From JANYHH01 sp965249745 (GTDB lineage Bacteria; Deinococcota; Deinococci; Deinococcales; JAAFIG01), in the NCBI GenBank assembly GCA_965249745.1, contig OZ252252.1:868001-932000 (forward strand): DNA of 64,000 nt. The letters run 5' to 3'. Position 1 is the stretch's first letter. The number at the start of each line of letters is the position of its first letter. The notes below the pieces were generated by a model. The model worked only from the letters and a program-made list of their open reading frames with translations. It was not told where the DNA came from and searched no databases. The position numbers were made by a program, and so were the translations under genes. Shown piece by piece: positions 42,934-51,631 of the stretch.

Positions 42934-44754
42934 TTACAAGTACCGCTCCAAGTAATCGGTGATGAGCCGGTACTGGCGTTCTTGCAAGGCGCGATTGGCG
43001 GAGCCGTGCCCCTCGTCGAAGATATCCACCTCGAAATCCACGCCTTCTACCCTGCCGGACGCCTCGAGTTTCTCGATGAATCCAGTAGCCTGATTCAGTG
43101 GGCAGCGCGGGTCGTTGCGGCCATGAATAATGAGCATTTTGGCTTGGAGCTTGTCGGCATACGTGATGGCGCTTCGCTCGCGCCACAGCTCGGCGTCCAC
43201 CACGGGATCGCCCATCATGCGCTTGAAGTAATAGCCCAGTGCCGGGAGTAACCTCGAGTTGTCTTCGTAGAGCTGGTGCAGGTCGGTGATCCCGATGACT
43301 GGTATGGCGACCTTGAAGGCTTCCGGGTGTTTGACGCTGGCGATGAACGTCATGTAACCGCCGAACGAGCCGCCGGTGATAGCGATCCGGTCCGCGATCA
43401 CGTCCGCTCTGGATTGCAGGTACGACACGCCGTGCATCACGTCTTGCAAGTCAGCGCCGCCCCAGTCTTTCAGGTTCGCGTCGCGCCAGGCGTTGCCGTA
43501 GCCGGTGCTGCCGCGAACGTTTGGCATCAGTACGACGTAACCGCGATCCGCAAGAAGTTGCGCCTGCGCGTCGAACATCCGTGGGAAGTGCGCGGTCGGA
43601 CCACCGTGAACCACGACGACCGCCGGGAAGCGCTGCCCTGGTGAGCTGTCTCGAGGGGCATAGACGAAGGCGGGAACGAGTTGACCGTCAAAGCTCTGGT
43701 AACGCAGGTACTCCGGTTCGACGAACAGCGCGGGATTGAGCTTCCCCAGGTCGGCGGCCCGTAACACCTCGGCTCGGTCGGTCTCGAGGTCGTAGATGCC
43801 GACCTCGCTACGGTGCGTCGGGGACTGGTAGAAACTCAGCAGTTGTGTACTGGAGAGCCATTCGCCGCCGCTCGCCACGCCCAACGGTAACTCGAGGGTT
43901 CGGGGTTTACCGCTCACGGTCTCGTACAGGACGGGCGCGTAGGCGGCGTCCGCGTCGCGCAGACAGAGCAGCCAGCGACCGTCCGGCGAAAAGGCTTGCG
44001 GGTACTCGGCGATGCCGGACGCCCCGCTCAAGACCCAGCGCGTCGCGTTCGCGGCGGGATCGTGAATCCCGGCGCGCCACTCGCCGCCCGCGTCGGATTG
44101 AACCGCTAAGAGCGTCCCATCCTGACTCCAGGCGGTTGGAATGTCCAGCGATCCCGCCTCGAGCGATAGGATTTGGCGCTGCTCGGAACCGTCTGAGTTC
44201 ATCAGGTACACGTCTTGATTCTTCGTGTTGTCGGTCTCGTTGGCGCTGAAGGCAATTCTGGAGCCGTCCTGGCTGAGCTTGCTGGCTCCGACGGGATTCT
44301 TGAAACTCGTGAGCTGGGTGGTTTCTAGGGTTTGAAGATCCAACCAGTGGAGTTGCATCTGCCCCGTGCGAGAACTCAACATCAGTAACCGTTCGCCGTC
44401 CGGGTGTGCCTCGAGCGCGATGTCCTGAGCGGTTGGGGTGCTGGTGAGCTGTTTCAGCTCCAGGGTGTCAATCTGCAAGCTGTACAGGTCGGCTTGCTCG
44501 TTGCCACGCTCGTCCTTGCCGAACACGACCGTGTGGTTGTCGCGCAGCCAGACCAGCCCGGAGCGCGGCGTGGCGGGCAGTTGACCGTCGCTGATCCGCC
44601 TAGACGTTTTTGTCGCCACCTCTATCACGTACAGCTCAAAGCGTCCGCTCGAGTTGTCGTAGTACGCCAGACGGGATTTGTCGTGCGAGAGCACGTAACC
44701 GAGGCTCGAGGAGAGGCTGACGAGGGCGCTGATGTCAATCTGGTTGAGCGGCAT
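42934..44754 (-). CDS. S9-family prolyl oligopeptidase-like peptidase
   Basis: This 606-residue protein has an N-terminal propeller (about 30-340, with TolB-like blades) and a C-terminal alpha/beta hydrolase domain. The triad is visible: Ser463 in GGSFGGYM, Asp548 in HGRNDPRCP and His583 in DEGHGS. It is probably an acylaminoacyl- or dipeptidyl-type peptidase acting in the cytoplasm, as there is no signal. I chose the ATG at 44754 (MPLNQIDISALVSL); CATACT ends 5 bases before it with no Shine-Dalgarno. The longer frame from 44829 adds 25 unlikely residues. Confidence 0.9.
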   Translation of the reverse strand: MPLNQIDISALVSLSSSLGYVLSHDKSRLAYYDNSSGRFELYVIEVATKTSRRISDGQLPATPRSGLVWLRDNHTVVFGKDERGNEQADLYSLQIDTLELKQLTSTPTAQDIALEAHPDGERLLMLSSRTGQMQLHWLDLQTLETTQLTSFKNPVGASKLSQDGSRIAFSANETDNTKNQDVYLMNSDGSEQRQILSLEAGSLDIPTAWSQDGTLLAVQSDAGGEWRAGIHDPAANATRWVLSGASGIAEYPQAFSPDGRWLLCLRDADAAYAPVLYETVSGKPRTLELPLGVASGGEWLSSTQLLSFYQSPTHRSEVGIYDLETDRAEVLRAADLGKLNPALFVEPEYLRYQSFDGQLVPAFVYAPRDSSPGQRFPAVVVVHGGPTAHFPRMFDAQAQLLADRGYVVLMPNVRGSTGYGNAWRDANLKDWGGADLQDVMHGVSYLQSRADVIADRIAITGGSFGGYMTFIASVKHPEAFKVAIPVIGITDLHQLYEDNSRLLPALGYYFKRMMGDPVVDAELWRERSAITYADKLQAKMLIIHGRNDPRCPLNQATGFIEKLEASGRVEGVDFEVDIFDEGHGSANRALQERQYRLITDYLERYL

Positions 44755-44976
44755 GAACCAGTATGGCACGAGCCGGATGACCCTATCGCCGCCGCGAGTT
44801 ATACAGTCTCTCGAAACGGTATGGCCCAAACCGTTATAGCTCGAGGTCGCCTGATTTGAAGTGTTGCGGCTCGAGAGACTGTGTGGTTCCGGGTGATGGC
44901 GTGTTCCGAGCGACTTTCTTTAGAGAATCAGGTCTGCTTGAGTTCACCGATGCGGCGTAAACTTGGGGGTGAAGCC

Positions 44977-45005
44977 TTTACAAGGCTGAATTTGTCTGGT
45001 ATAAA
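44977..45005 (+). promoter_or_regulatory. Promoter of the cinA-thpR-recA operon
   Basis: TTTACA and TATAAA are exactly 17 bases apart. A start near 45012 leaves a very short leader with the AGGAG site. I see no radiation/desiccation response palindrome here. Confidence 0.7.
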
Positions 45006-45024
45006 ACACGAGGAGTTGATTACG

Positions 45025-46269
45025 TTGTTAGCAGAATTGATCAGCGTTGGAACAGAATTGCTGATGGGAGAGATCGTGGATTCCAACGCGGCGTACATCG
45101 CTCAGGGGTTGAAAAACCGAGGTGTCTTCATCCACTGGAAAACCACCGTTGGCGATAACCTGCCGCGCCTCCAGGAAGCCATCAGCCGGGCGCTGACGCG
45201 GGCTGACCTGGTGATTCTCGGCGGCGGTCTGGGACCGACCGACGACGACCTGACTCGAGAGGGGATTCTGGCGACCATCGGTGAGGAAGCCGTGGTGGAC
45301 ACCGTGTACCTGGAGCAACTGCGCGCCTGGTTTCAGACCCGTGGGCGTAGCTTCCCGGAAGGGAACGTCAAGCAAGCCTGGATTTCCAAGTCCACCGAAG
45401 CCCTGCCCAACCCGGTTGGTACAGCTCCCGGCTGGTTCACTCGAGTGCCGAACACGTCCAAAATTATTGTCGCCATGCCCGGTCCACCACGGGAAATGAA
45501 ACGCATGTTCACCGATCAGCTCCTGCCGCGCCTCGAGCTGCCGCAGAACGGCTTCTATTACCGCACCTTTCGCACGGTTGGCATCGGCGAGTCGCATCTG
45601 GCGGAGCGCCTGGGTAGCTTGACGCAGGGCAGCAACCCGAGCATCGGCACCTACGCCCGGCGCGACGGGGTTCACGTGCGCGTCGCCGCCAGTGCCGCGA
45701 CATTGGAAGAAGCGGCCGCCCTGGCCGCCCCGGTGGAACTCGAGGTGACGGAGCGCTTGAAGGGCTTTTTTTACGGCGTGGACGACGAGACCCTGCCGCG
45801 TATTATCTTGGAATCGTTGCGCCAGAAAGGTCAGACGCTGGCGGTCTTCGAGAGCGTGACCGGCGGGCTGATCGCCGACGAGCTGACCGACACGCCCGGT
45901 TCCTCAGAGGTCTTTCACGGCGCGGCAGTCGCGTACACCGTGCAGGGTAAGACTCGGTTTGGGGTGAGCGCTGAAACCCTGGAGCGGCACGGTGCGATCA
46001 GCGCCGAGGTGACACGGGAGATGGCGATCGCCGCCAAGGAGCGCTTCGGTTCTGACTGGGGACTCGCGGCGACCGGGGCGGCGGACGCGTCGTTGGGAAA
46101 TGCGATGCCCGCCGGGAGGCTGTTCGTCAGCCTGGCCAAACCGGACGGAACGGTCGTGGACAGCCAACTGACGCTGGCGGGCGACCGCCGCACGATGAAG
46201 GAACGCGCCGCGTTCTTCACCCTCGGAGCCTTGTGGCGCGAAACGCTGCACCGGGAACTCGAGCCGTGA
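45025..46269 (+). CDS. cinA: CinA-family nicotinamide-nucleotide deamidase/pyrophosphatase
   Basis: This 414-residue protein has the N-terminal MoaB-like domain (LISVGTELLMGEIVDSNAAYIAQ, LGGGLGPTDDDLTREGI) and the C-terminal CinA domain (ESVTGGLIADELTDTPGSSEVFHGAAVAYT, AATGAAD). The family recycles NMN and pyridine nucleotides; in some species it is competence-induced. The C-terminal catalytic region has VTGG in ESVTGGLIAD where many have TGG or CTGG. The TTG at 45025 is chosen because AGGAG lies 9 bases upstream and it gives the normal MLAELISVG start. It leads into thpR after 4 bp. Confidence 0.93.
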   Translation: MLAELISVGTELLMGEIVDSNAAYIAQGLKNRGVFIHWKTTVGDNLPRLQEAISRALTRADLVILGGGLGPTDDDLTREGILATIGEEAVVDTVYLEQLRAWFQTRGRSFPEGNVKQAWISKSTEALPNPVGTAPGWFTRVPNTSKIIVAMPGPPREMKRMFTDQLLPRLELPQNGFYYRTFRTVGIGESHLAERLGSLTQGSNPSIGTYARRDGVHVRVAASAATLEEAAALAAPVELEVTERLKGFFYGVDDETLPRIILESLRQKGQTLAVFESVTGGLIADELTDTPGSSEVFHGAAVAYTVQGKTRFGVSAETLERHGAISAEVTREMAIAAKERFGSDWGLAATGAADASLGNAMPAGRLFVSLAKPDGTVVDSQLTLAGDRRTMKERAAFFTLGALWRETLHRELEP

Positions 46270-46273
46270 CCCG

Positions 46274-46819
46274 ATGACTCGAACCAAACCCCAACCGCAG
46301 TCCCGCTTGTTCTACGCAGCCTTCCTGCCACCTGAACTGCACGCGCCGATTATGGCGTTGCAGGCGGCGGTCAAATCCGGCTGGAGGGCGATCCCGGCGG
46401 CCCAGTTGCATGTCACCCTGGCGTTTCTCGGCGAGGCGAAAGACCTCACAATGGACCGCCTACTGGCGGTCGGGCGCGAAGTTGCGACGGCACAACCGCC
46501 GTTCACCGTGACCCTGCGCGGCACGGGCTTTCACCCGCTCGAGGGCAGCCCACGGGTCTGGTTCGTCAAGGCGGACGCGCCAGAGTTGAACACGCTTTCG
46601 CAGGATTTACAGGCTGGCTTGAGACTCGAGAATGCCGAAAAGTTTCAGGGTCACGTGACGCTGGCGCGGAAAAAAGAGGCGGGCACGAAACCGCCGACCA
46701 CAGCGCTGAACCTGGCGTTTCGCGCGACGCAATTCGCCCTGGTACGAAGCTCCTTGGAGCGCGAAGGCTCCAAATTCAAGACGCTAGAAAAATTTTTCTT
46801 ACCGGACACACCACTGTGA
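46274..46819 (+). CDS. thpR: RNA 2',3'-cyclic phosphodiesterase (LigT)
   Basis: This 181-residue 2H-family enzyme has both catalytic HxT motifs, HVTLAFLG near 46-53 and HVTLARKK near 119-126, and the start RLFYAAFLPPELH. It hydrolyses 2',3'-cyclic phosphates on RNA to 2'-phosphates. In Deinococcus it sits between cinA and recA, as here. The start lies 4 bp after cinA. The 89-bp gap to recA contains TACACT near 46892 without a good -35, so a separate recA promoter is uncertain. Confidence 0.93.
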   Translation: MTRTKPQPQSRLFYAAFLPPELHAPIMALQAAVKSGWRAIPAAQLHVTLAFLGEAKDLTMDRLLAVGREVATAQPPFTVTLRGTGFHPLEGSPRVWFVKADAPELNTLSQDLQAGLRLENAEKFQGHVTLARKKEAGTKPPTTALNLAFRATQFALVRSSLEREGSKFKTLEKFFLPDTPL

Positions 46820-46908
46820 TGACTGCAAATTCCTCCATAAGCCAGACCTCACCGAGCGATCACACCCTCGAGTTTTATAACAAATAGGCACTACACTAGG
46901 AGGCAGGT

Positions 46909-48006
46909 ATGACACAGGCAGCCAAACGCAAAGAAGAGGCGCAAAACGCCGCAGAGGAACTCGGAACCGTTCAGAGTGGAGCGCAACGCAAGAAGGCGCT
47001 CGATACCGCGATGAGCCAGATCGAAAAGCAATTCGGCAAGGGCAGCATCATGCGCTTGGACGCGACCTCCAAGTTGAACGTGGAAGTCATCCCGACCGGC
47101 AGCCTCAGCTTGGACCTGGCTCTCGGGGTTGGTGGCGTGCCGAAGGGTCGCGTGATTGAAATTTACGGTCCCGAATCTGGCGGTAAGACGACCCTGTCCC
47201 TGTCCATCATCGCGCAATGTCAGAAGCTGGGCGGTACGGCCGCCTTCATTGATGCTGAACACGCGCTCGACCCGCTGTACGCCAGAGCGCTCGGCGTCAA
47301 CACTGAGGAGTTGCTCGTCTCGCAACCAGACACGGGCGAACAGGCCTTGGAGATTTCCGAGTTGCTGGTTCGCAGCGGCGCGGTGGACATCGTGGTGATT
47401 GACTCGGTGGCGGCGCTCACCCCGAGGGCGGAAATCGAGGGCGAGATGGGCGACAGCCTGCCGGGTTTGCAAGCCCGATTGATGTCGCAGGCCCTGCGAA
47501 AACTGACGGCGATCCTCAGCAAGTCCAACACGACGATGATCTTCATCAACCAGGTCCGCGAGAAGATCGGCGTCATGTACGGCAACCCGGAGACGACCAC
47601 CGGCGGCAAGGCGCTGAAGTTCTACGCCAGCGTGCGCCTTGACATTCGCCGCATGGGGCAACCGATCAAGGTCGGCAATGACGCGATCGGGAACAACGTC
47701 AAAATCAAGGTCGTGAAAAACAAAGTCGCGCCGCCCTTCAAGGAGGTCGAAGTCCAGATCTACTTCGGCAAGGGCATAGACCAGCTCAATGACCTCGTGA
47801 ACCTAGCGGTGTCATTAGAGGTGATCGAGAAAGCCGGTTCGTGGTTCTCCTACAACGGCGAGCGGATCGGGCAGGGCAAGGAAAAGGTCGTGGAGTTCAT
47901 CAAAGCCAACCCGAATCTCGAGGAAGAGATGCGTAAGAAGGTCTTCGAGGCGATTCGCAGCGGCAAGGGCGACACGATCGTCAAGGTCGGCGTCACAGAG
48001 GAATAA
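46909..48006 (+). CDS. recA: DNA recombinase RecA
   Basis: This 365-residue protein forms the strand-exchange filament, and activates SOS-type responses where LexA is present. The Walker A motif is GPESGGKT (87-94, Lys93); Gly91 replaces the common Ser, as in Deinococcus. The signatures ALKFYASVRLDIRR and VRLMSQALRKLT-like loops are intact. An N-terminal extension of about 30 charged residues precedes the core. The ATG has a perfect AGGAGG site. It ends at a terminator, so it is the last gene of the cinA-thpR-recA unit. Confidence 0.98.
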   Translation: MTQAAKRKEEAQNAAEELGTVQSGAQRKKALDTAMSQIEKQFGKGSIMRLDATSKLNVEVIPTGSLSLDLALGVGGVPKGRVIEIYGPESGGKTTLSLSIIAQCQKLGGTAAFIDAEHALDPLYARALGVNTEELLVSQPDTGEQALEISELLVRSGAVDIVVIDSVAALTPRAEIEGEMGDSLPGLQARLMSQALRKLTAILSKSNTTMIFINQVREKIGVMYGNPETTTGGKALKFYASVRLDIRRMGQPIKVGNDAIGNNVKIKVVKNKVAPPFKEVEVQIYFGKGIDQLNDLVNLAVSLEVIEKAGSWFSYNGERIGQGKEKVVEFIKANPNLEEEMRKKVFEAIRSGKGDTIVKVGVTEE

Positions 48007-48016
48007 ACCACACCGG

Positions 48017-48052
48017 AAAGCACGACCGGCAACCAAACTGGTCGTGCTTTTT
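48017..48052 (+). terminator. Terminator of recA
   Basis: AAAGCACGACC and GGTCGTGCTTT form an 11-bp stem with a 12-base loop, followed by a T run. Confidence 0.85.
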
Positions 48053-48147
48053 GATACCCCGTTCCCGCTCGAGACCCTCGGTGTTCGTCAGGGTTTGGCG
48101 TGCCAAGCTCTGCCACGCTCGAGAATGCTAGGTACATTCCACGCACC

Positions 48148-48179
48148 GTGTAGGGGCGAACGACGGTTCGCCCCTACAC
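48148..48179. repeat. Perfect palindromic element, REP/MITE-like
   Basis: A 14-bp perfect inverted repeat (GTGTAGGGGCGAAC with its complement) has a 4-base GACG loop. It lacks a T run, so it is not a normal terminator. Similar GGGGCGAAC...GTTCGCCCC hairpins recur in many bacterial genomes. The rest of 48053-48291 shows only CTCGAG copies. Confidence 0.7.
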
Positions 48180-48291
48180 CAACGTTCTTGCTCGAGCCAT
48201 CTCAAACAATGACCCTCGAGACGAACGTCAAGAGCAGCTCGTTTCGCTCACCCGTGCTGGCTCGCGGAGAATGCCTCACCAGAAATTCAAT

Positions 48292-49455
48292 TCATTTGGC
48301 GCTCGAGACATCGAACACGAAGTCTCGCAGCGCACCCATGACTTTGAGGCTTTTCAGCTTCAAGTCCTTGGGAACCTTGAAACCGACCCGGAACTTGGAC
48401 GCCTGGTTGTAGGCCATCTGCGGAAATTCTTTCAGCCGTTCGGGCCGACCCACTTTGTACCACTCGCTCAACGCCTTGGAGATGTTGTCATCACCGTCCA
48501 GCGCGATGAACTCGAGGTCATTCTTCAGGGCTAGCAAGTAACGGGTTTGATTGGCGTTGATCGGGTTGCGGGCGCTAAAAGTGGCAATCAGGTAACGCTC
48601 GTTGGCTTCTAGCGTTTCGTTCTCCAGCGCCTCGTTGGAATACGTGACGGACTCGAGTTTCAGATCGAATTCCCTCGCTGGATAGTACGTCCCCGGCTTA
48701 GCGGCGACCGTGGGCGGAGCAGTGTACGAGTCGTTCGCGGTGGCGTATGGAGCGGGCAGTCCCTTGATGGCTTTGCTGAGGTCGTAGCGCAGCACGGGCG
48801 TGCCTGCCTCGTCATTGTTCTCGGCGATCAGTTTCGGCACAGTTCTACTGGCGGGCACGAGGATCGGGACGACGACATCAATTCTCTGCGTGGGTTTGAG
48901 ATAGATGTTTAATTCGCTCGTGCTGCCTTCCCGAGCCAGATAATTGGCGTAGACGTGATTCACGTCCTTGGCGTCTACAGCCGTGAACTTCAGTTGATAG
49001 TTGGACAGGTTAGCTTCGACTTTTTGCGGGTTCTGAATCGTGGCGTGCAAGACTAGCAGTTTCTCGTCTCGTTTGGGCGCGTAAATCTCATTGCCGATCA
49101 CGACCCGCCCAATTTGAAACTCGGCGCTCCGTAATAGAAAATTCAGCGGTTTCGTGCGCCCGAGGGTGTACGACTTCCCGATGACGCCCGCGCCTCCCGC
49201 CTGCTGCGCCGTGCCCTGCGTGTACAGGGTCGCGCCGGAGGCCGAGCTAACACTGAGCCTCCCGCCCTCGAGTTTCGCGGTTGCCCCGAGCGCCTTGGCG
49301 AACGCCAGGCCGTCCACGAAGACTTTACCGTTCTTTTGCAGCGTCTCAACGGTCGCGGTTTTGCCGTTAATCTGCACGGAAACGGCTTGCTGTGCGACGA
49401 CTATCCCAACTGCGCCGCCCACGGCGACAAGCGTCCAAATCATCCAAGGTCTCAT
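48292..49455 (-). CDS. Exported protein with copper-amine-oxidase-like N-domain
   Basis: The 387-residue product starts with a signal or membrane anchor (WMIWTLVAVGGAVGIVVA). A small domain (about 25-80, VQINGKTATVETLQKNGKVFVDGLAFAKALGA) matches the copper amine oxidase N-terminal or stalk domain common in surface proteins. Two DUF4352-like beta domains follow (about 105-230 and 255-380), each with the LLVLHATIQNP and YLIATFSARNP pattern. The ATG at 49455 is preferred because GGAGGTG lies 7-8 bases upstream, inside a longer frame from 49482. Function unknown; it follows the SARP regulator on the same strand. Confidence 0.82.
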   Translation of the reverse strand: MRPWMIWTLVAVGGAVGIVVAQQAVSVQINGKTATVETLQKNGKVFVDGLAFAKALGATAKLEGGRLSVSSASGATLYTQGTAQQAGGAGVIGKSYTLGRTKPLNFLLRSAEFQIGRVVIGNEIYAPKRDEKLLVLHATIQNPQKVEANLSNYQLKFTAVDAKDVNHVYANYLAREGSTSELNIYLKPTQRIDVVVPILVPASRTVPKLIAENNDEAGTPVLRYDLSKAIKGLPAPYATANDSYTAPPTVAAKPGTYYPAREFDLKLESVTYSNEALENETLEANERYLIATFSARNPINANQTRYLLALKNDLEFIALDGDDNISKALSEWYKVGRPERLKEFPQMAYNQASKFRVGFKVPKDLKLKSLKVMGALRDFVFDVSSAK

Positions 49456-49531
49456 GCTGCTCACACCTCCAAGGTGGCTCAAAACTGTCCTGCAAGGTCT
49501 CGAGCGAGTGCGCAGTTTGACCCAAGCGGCG

Positions 49532-51532
49532 TCAAGTGGGCGTCAACTGACGCGGCTGAGCTGCCAGCGCCGACAGGGTTTCCGCTGGCACGCGCCGGGC
49601 GTAATAGCGCAACCGACCCTGGCGCTGAACTTCACTCAAGCCTCGAGTTTCCAGCTCGAACGCGGTGCGCCACCCCTCCAAGGCGGCTCTGGCGCGGCGC
49701 GGCTCGAGGGTGCTGAGGGTGCTGTAGAGCGCGGCGTGCGCCAGCCCGGTCTCGTGCAGGTACGGCTCCAAGCTGTTGGTGAGATTGGCAATCAGCGGCT
49801 CGAGGTCGGTCGTTTTTGAGGCTGCGCTCAGGTGCGCGACTGCGTGCAGCATTCGCGTTTGCGAGGTCGTATTGCGCTCCAACCCTCGGTCGGCCAGCCA
49901 GCCTCGCTGGGCTGGATCGGCGCTCAGCAGCGCCAGTTCCAGGTTGCAGACCGCGATCAGCGCCGCATCGCCGGTGATCTCGAGCCGCTCCAGGGCGCTC
50001 AGTCCGGTGGCGAAGAGGCCAGCATCAGATGAATCGGCGTTCTGTTCCAACGCCAGGGCCGCCAGGTTGAACTCGAGCACGGCGGCGCTGCGCGGGTCGT
50101 TCAATTCCAGGTGAATCGCCAGGGCGCGCTTCAGGCTAGCGCGCGCCCGTTCGGAATCGCCCACCCGTCGCTGCGCCAGACCGAGTGCGAAAGCGGCGCT
50201 CGCCATTGGTGGCAGGCTGCCGGAGCGCTCCGCCTCGAGGGTTGCCCGGCTCGCGTTTTCCAACGCCTGCGCCAGACCGCCCCGGAGCAGGTTCAGGTGC
50301 GCCAAGTTCGCACGAAGCTGGGCCAGACTTCCAGGGCTGGTGGAACGCTCGAGTTGCGCTATAGCTTGCTCCTGATGGCGCTGCGCCTCCGCGTAGCCTC
50401 CGAGTCGCACCGCGCCCGCCGCCAGGTTGTTGTGCAGGAGCGCCACGGACCCCGTTTCCCCCAGGCTCTGGGCGATTTGCAGCGCTCGCTGGAACAGCGG
50501 CACGCCCTGGGCTGGGCCGTGCAGACGGCTGGCGACACTTCCCAGGTTTATCAAGGCACGCAGCCGCAGCCCCGCCTCCCTGGAGGTGGCGGCCACCTCC
50601 AAGTACGAGACCGCCTCGGAGAACTGCCCCTCGAGGATCAGGCTTTGGGCCACGATCAGACTTGCTCTGTGGCTCGTCGCCGTGGATTGGCTGCTCTCCA
50701 GCACGTTCAGCGCCAGTTGCCGCGCCTCAGGGCGATTGCCGTCCTCCATGAGTTTCGTCGCCCTGACCAGCCGCACCTCGAGCGCCAGCGGATCGGCACT
50801 TTTTAACTGAAGGTCTGAGGTAGGCTGAGAACCTGTTCCCGCTTTGAGACGATCACCCCGCCCAATCCGTTCCGCGAGTTGCTGGGTTTCAGGCAGCGGT
50901 ACCAGGTTCAACTCGCGGTTCAGCACGTCTACGCAATGCTCGAAAGCGCGAAGCGCCGCTGCCCGATCCCCGAGCGCGTCGTGCAAACGCATCACCTGAC
51001 GGTGCGCCACCTCCGAAACTGGATCGTGCTGGAGCCAGCGACCCGCGACCTGCAAGGCTTCCAGCCATGAACCCGCCCGCTCGAGCCGTTCGGCGGATTG
51101 TCGCAGGGCATCGCGTCGCCACTCCTGAAGGCGCTCACGTTCCATGCGCAGCCAATCGGCGAACTCCGGGCAATCGTCAAACTCCAGTCCCTCCAAAAGC
51201 GTGGGTTGCGATTCGCTCAGGTCAATCTCGCCCCGTGTCAGTGCCCCCCGCAGCTCCATTAGGTCCACCGTGACCGATTCTGAAAACCGCAACGGGTCGC
51301 TCGAGGCGAAAACGTTCGTTAGCGGGTGCAGACGTTGCAAGGCTTGCCGCAAGCTCTGACGCGCCCGTTCCGAGGGTGCTTTTGTCCACAGTAAATCCGC
51401 CAGTAACGCCCTCGGGGTCGCCCCCTCGAGTGCCAGATACGCCAGCACACCCGCGAGCTTCCGGTCTAACGGAACCGTTAACGCACCGACCAGCTTGGGT
51501 GCTCCCAGCAGCCTGAGCCGCAAATCGCTCAC
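49532..51532 (-). CDS. SARP-type regulator with BTAD and TPR repeats
   Basis: This 666-residue regulator has an OmpR-like winged helix at the N-terminus (about 1-90: RLLGAPKLVGALTVPLDRKLAGVLAYLALEG, ALLADLLW, ARQSLRQALQRLH) and a bacterial transcriptional activation domain (about 95-240, ending ALRAFEHCVDVLNREL). About ten TPR-like helical repeats follow (FNLAALAL, ALFATGLSALERLE and similar). It lacks the AAA domain of the AfsR group. TAAAAT (51544-51539) ends 6 bases before the GTG start with no Shine-Dalgarno, so it is probably leaderless. Targets unknown. Confidence 0.88.
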   Translation of the reverse strand: MSDLRLRLLGAPKLVGALTVPLDRKLAGVLAYLALEGATPRALLADLLWTKAPSERARQSLRQALQRLHPLTNVFASSDPLRFSESVTVDLMELRGALTRGEIDLSESQPTLLEGLEFDDCPEFADWLRMERERLQEWRRDALRQSAERLERAGSWLEALQVAGRWLQHDPVSEVAHRQVMRLHDALGDRAAALRAFEHCVDVLNRELNLVPLPETQQLAERIGRGDRLKAGTGSQPTSDLQLKSADPLALEVRLVRATKLMEDGNRPEARQLALNVLESSQSTATSHRASLIVAQSLILEGQFSEAVSYLEVAATSREAGLRLRALINLGSVASRLHGPAQGVPLFQRALQIAQSLGETGSVALLHNNLAAGAVRLGGYAEAQRHQEQAIAQLERSTSPGSLAQLRANLAHLNLLRGGLAQALENASRATLEAERSGSLPPMASAAFALGLAQRRVGDSERARASLKRALAIHLELNDPRSAAVLEFNLAALALEQNADSSDAGLFATGLSALERLEITGDAALIAVCNLELALLSADPAQRGWLADRGLERNTTSQTRMLHAVAHLSAASKTTDLEPLIANLTNSLEPYLHETGLAHAALYSTLSTLEPRRARAALEGWRTAFELETRGLSEVQRQGRLRYYARRVPAETLSALAAQPRQLTPT

Positions 51533-51538
51533 GACGGC

Positions 51539-51544
51539 ATTTTA
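51539..51544 (-). promoter_or_regulatory. -10 element of the SARP gene, leaderless arrangement
   Basis: TAAAAT is 6 bases from the GTG at 51532. No clear -35. Confidence 0.4.
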
Positions 51545-51631
51545 GCTGTACGCGGCGGTATGACTGGTGATAGTGAAATGATCGGGAGGCTGGGCGGCTC
51601 GCTTGCCTGACGCAAGGTCTGCTATCCTTTT

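Noticed and set aside
46891..47661. Long minus-strand frame opposite recA
   Set aside because: Antisense shadow of recA with His/Arg/Gln-rich, domain-free translation.
48148..48179. recA terminator
   Set aside because: It has no T run, and a good terminator already lies at 48017-48052.
50111..50806. Plus-strand frame of 231 codons opposite the SARP gene
   Set aside because: Composition (Arg/Gln-rich) is that of an antisense frame, while the minus strand has clear BTAD/TPR sequence.
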